A stretch of DNA of 5,303 nt from Acidimicrobiia bacterium (lineage in GTDB: Bacteria; Actinomycetota; Acidimicrobiia; Acidimicrobiales; AC-14). This document shows, piece after piece, positions 5,159-5,303 of the stretch. A program made the translations under genes and the position numbers. The notes below the pieces were generated by a model that was not told the DNA's origin, did no database searches, and worked only from the letters and a program-made list of their open reading frames with translations. Location: positions 1-5,303 of the forward strand of contig JAFASB010000119.1 of NCBI GenBank assembly GCA_019244985.1, read 5' to 3'. The first letter of the stretch is position 1, and every line of letters begins with the position of its first letter.

Positions 5159-5303
5159 TGTTCGCCGGGACGTGTGCCGGGTGGAGCTGGCAGTACACCT
5201 TGAACTGCCCCGTCTTGTGCGGCGTGAAGACGACCTGCTGAGCGGTTCCGGGCTGCACGACCCGATGGATGTTGAAGGCGTCGATGCTGAAGCCGTGCGC
5301 CTT
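5142..5303 (-). CDS. Cupredoxin-fold copper protein, C-terminal part (partial, N-terminus outside window)
   Basis: The 53 visible residues translate from the right edge to TGA at 5144-5142. They contain HGFSIDAFNIHRVVQPG, then VVFTPHKTGQFKVYCQLHPA, ending HVPANIIVVG. This is the C-terminal half of a cupredoxin beta-barrel: an upstream His in HGF, the hydrophobic strand-PG-strand pattern also seen in cytochrome oxidase subunit II and nitrous oxide reductase CuA domains, and a C-terminal copper loop with Cys38 and His41 (fragment numbering). There is one Cys rather than the CuA pair, so a mononuclear type-1-like site is more likely than CuA. The position of the usual axial Met is His44. Such proteins are usually exported or membrane-anchored electron carriers, but the N-terminus is not visible. 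It converges on the small membrane-protein gene, overlapping it by 17 bp. Confidence 0.85.
   Translation of the reverse strand, partial: KAHGFSIDAFNIHRVVQPGTAQQVVFTPHKTGQFKVYCQLHPAHVPANIIVVG

Noticed and set aside
5142..5303. CuA-type cytochrome oxidase subunit II
   Set aside because: Only one Cys is present in the copper loop, and the CxxxCxxxH pattern needed for a binuclear CuA centre is absent.

Overview
The window is dense, very GC-rich chromosomal DNA with strong G/C preference at third codon positions and frequent GTG starts. Its content is a WYL-domain regulator, a geranylgeranyl-reductase-family flavoprotein, an acyl-CoA dehydrogenase and a FadD19-like acyl-CoA synthetase. This points to a high-GC actinobacterium; Acidimicrobiia or a related lineage is my guess, not something the sequence proves. 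I see no rRNA, tRNA, CRISPR array, insertion sequence or phage gene.

Layout. (1) Positions 1-589, minus strand: a YafY/PafC-like WYL regulator, cut off at the left edge. (2) Positions 590-657: a 68-bp divergent control region with a perfect 10-bp inverted repeat (609-631) between two promoters. (3) Positions 658-1866, plus strand: a MenJ/geranylgeranyl-reductase-type FAD oxidoreductase. (4) Positions 1867-1987: a gap between convergent genes, holding an 11-bp inverted repeat and a nested hairpin. (5) Positions 1988-3145, minus strand: an acyl-CoA dehydrogenase. (6) Positions 3146-3170: only 25 bp, with two overlapping -10 elements facing opposite ways. (7) Positions 3171-4784, plus strand: an acyl-CoA synthetase. 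(8) Positions 4904-5158, plus strand, probably beginning further upstream at about 4781-4784: a small membrane protein. (9) Positions 5142-5303, minus strand: the C-terminal end of a cupredoxin, cut off at the right edge.

How the genes may work together. The synthetase and dehydrogenase form a divergent pair that could activate an acid as its CoA thioester and carry out the first alpha,beta-desaturation of beta-oxidation. The nearest remembered relatives act on steroid side chains or other bulky acids, but the substrate cannot be read from the sequence. The WYL regulator probably controls itself and the divergent flavoprotein gene through the 609-631 palindrome.

The most notable points are regulatory and evolutionary. 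Three genes have a TANNNT-like -10 element exactly 6 nt before the start codon and a fourth has one 9 nt before it, so leaderless transcripts are likely. The small membrane-protein frame runs back to the synthetase stop codon but has GTA where a GTG start overlapping a TGA stop would be expected. The cupredoxin has His where the axial copper-ligand Met usually sits. I did not find a clearly new multi-gene system.
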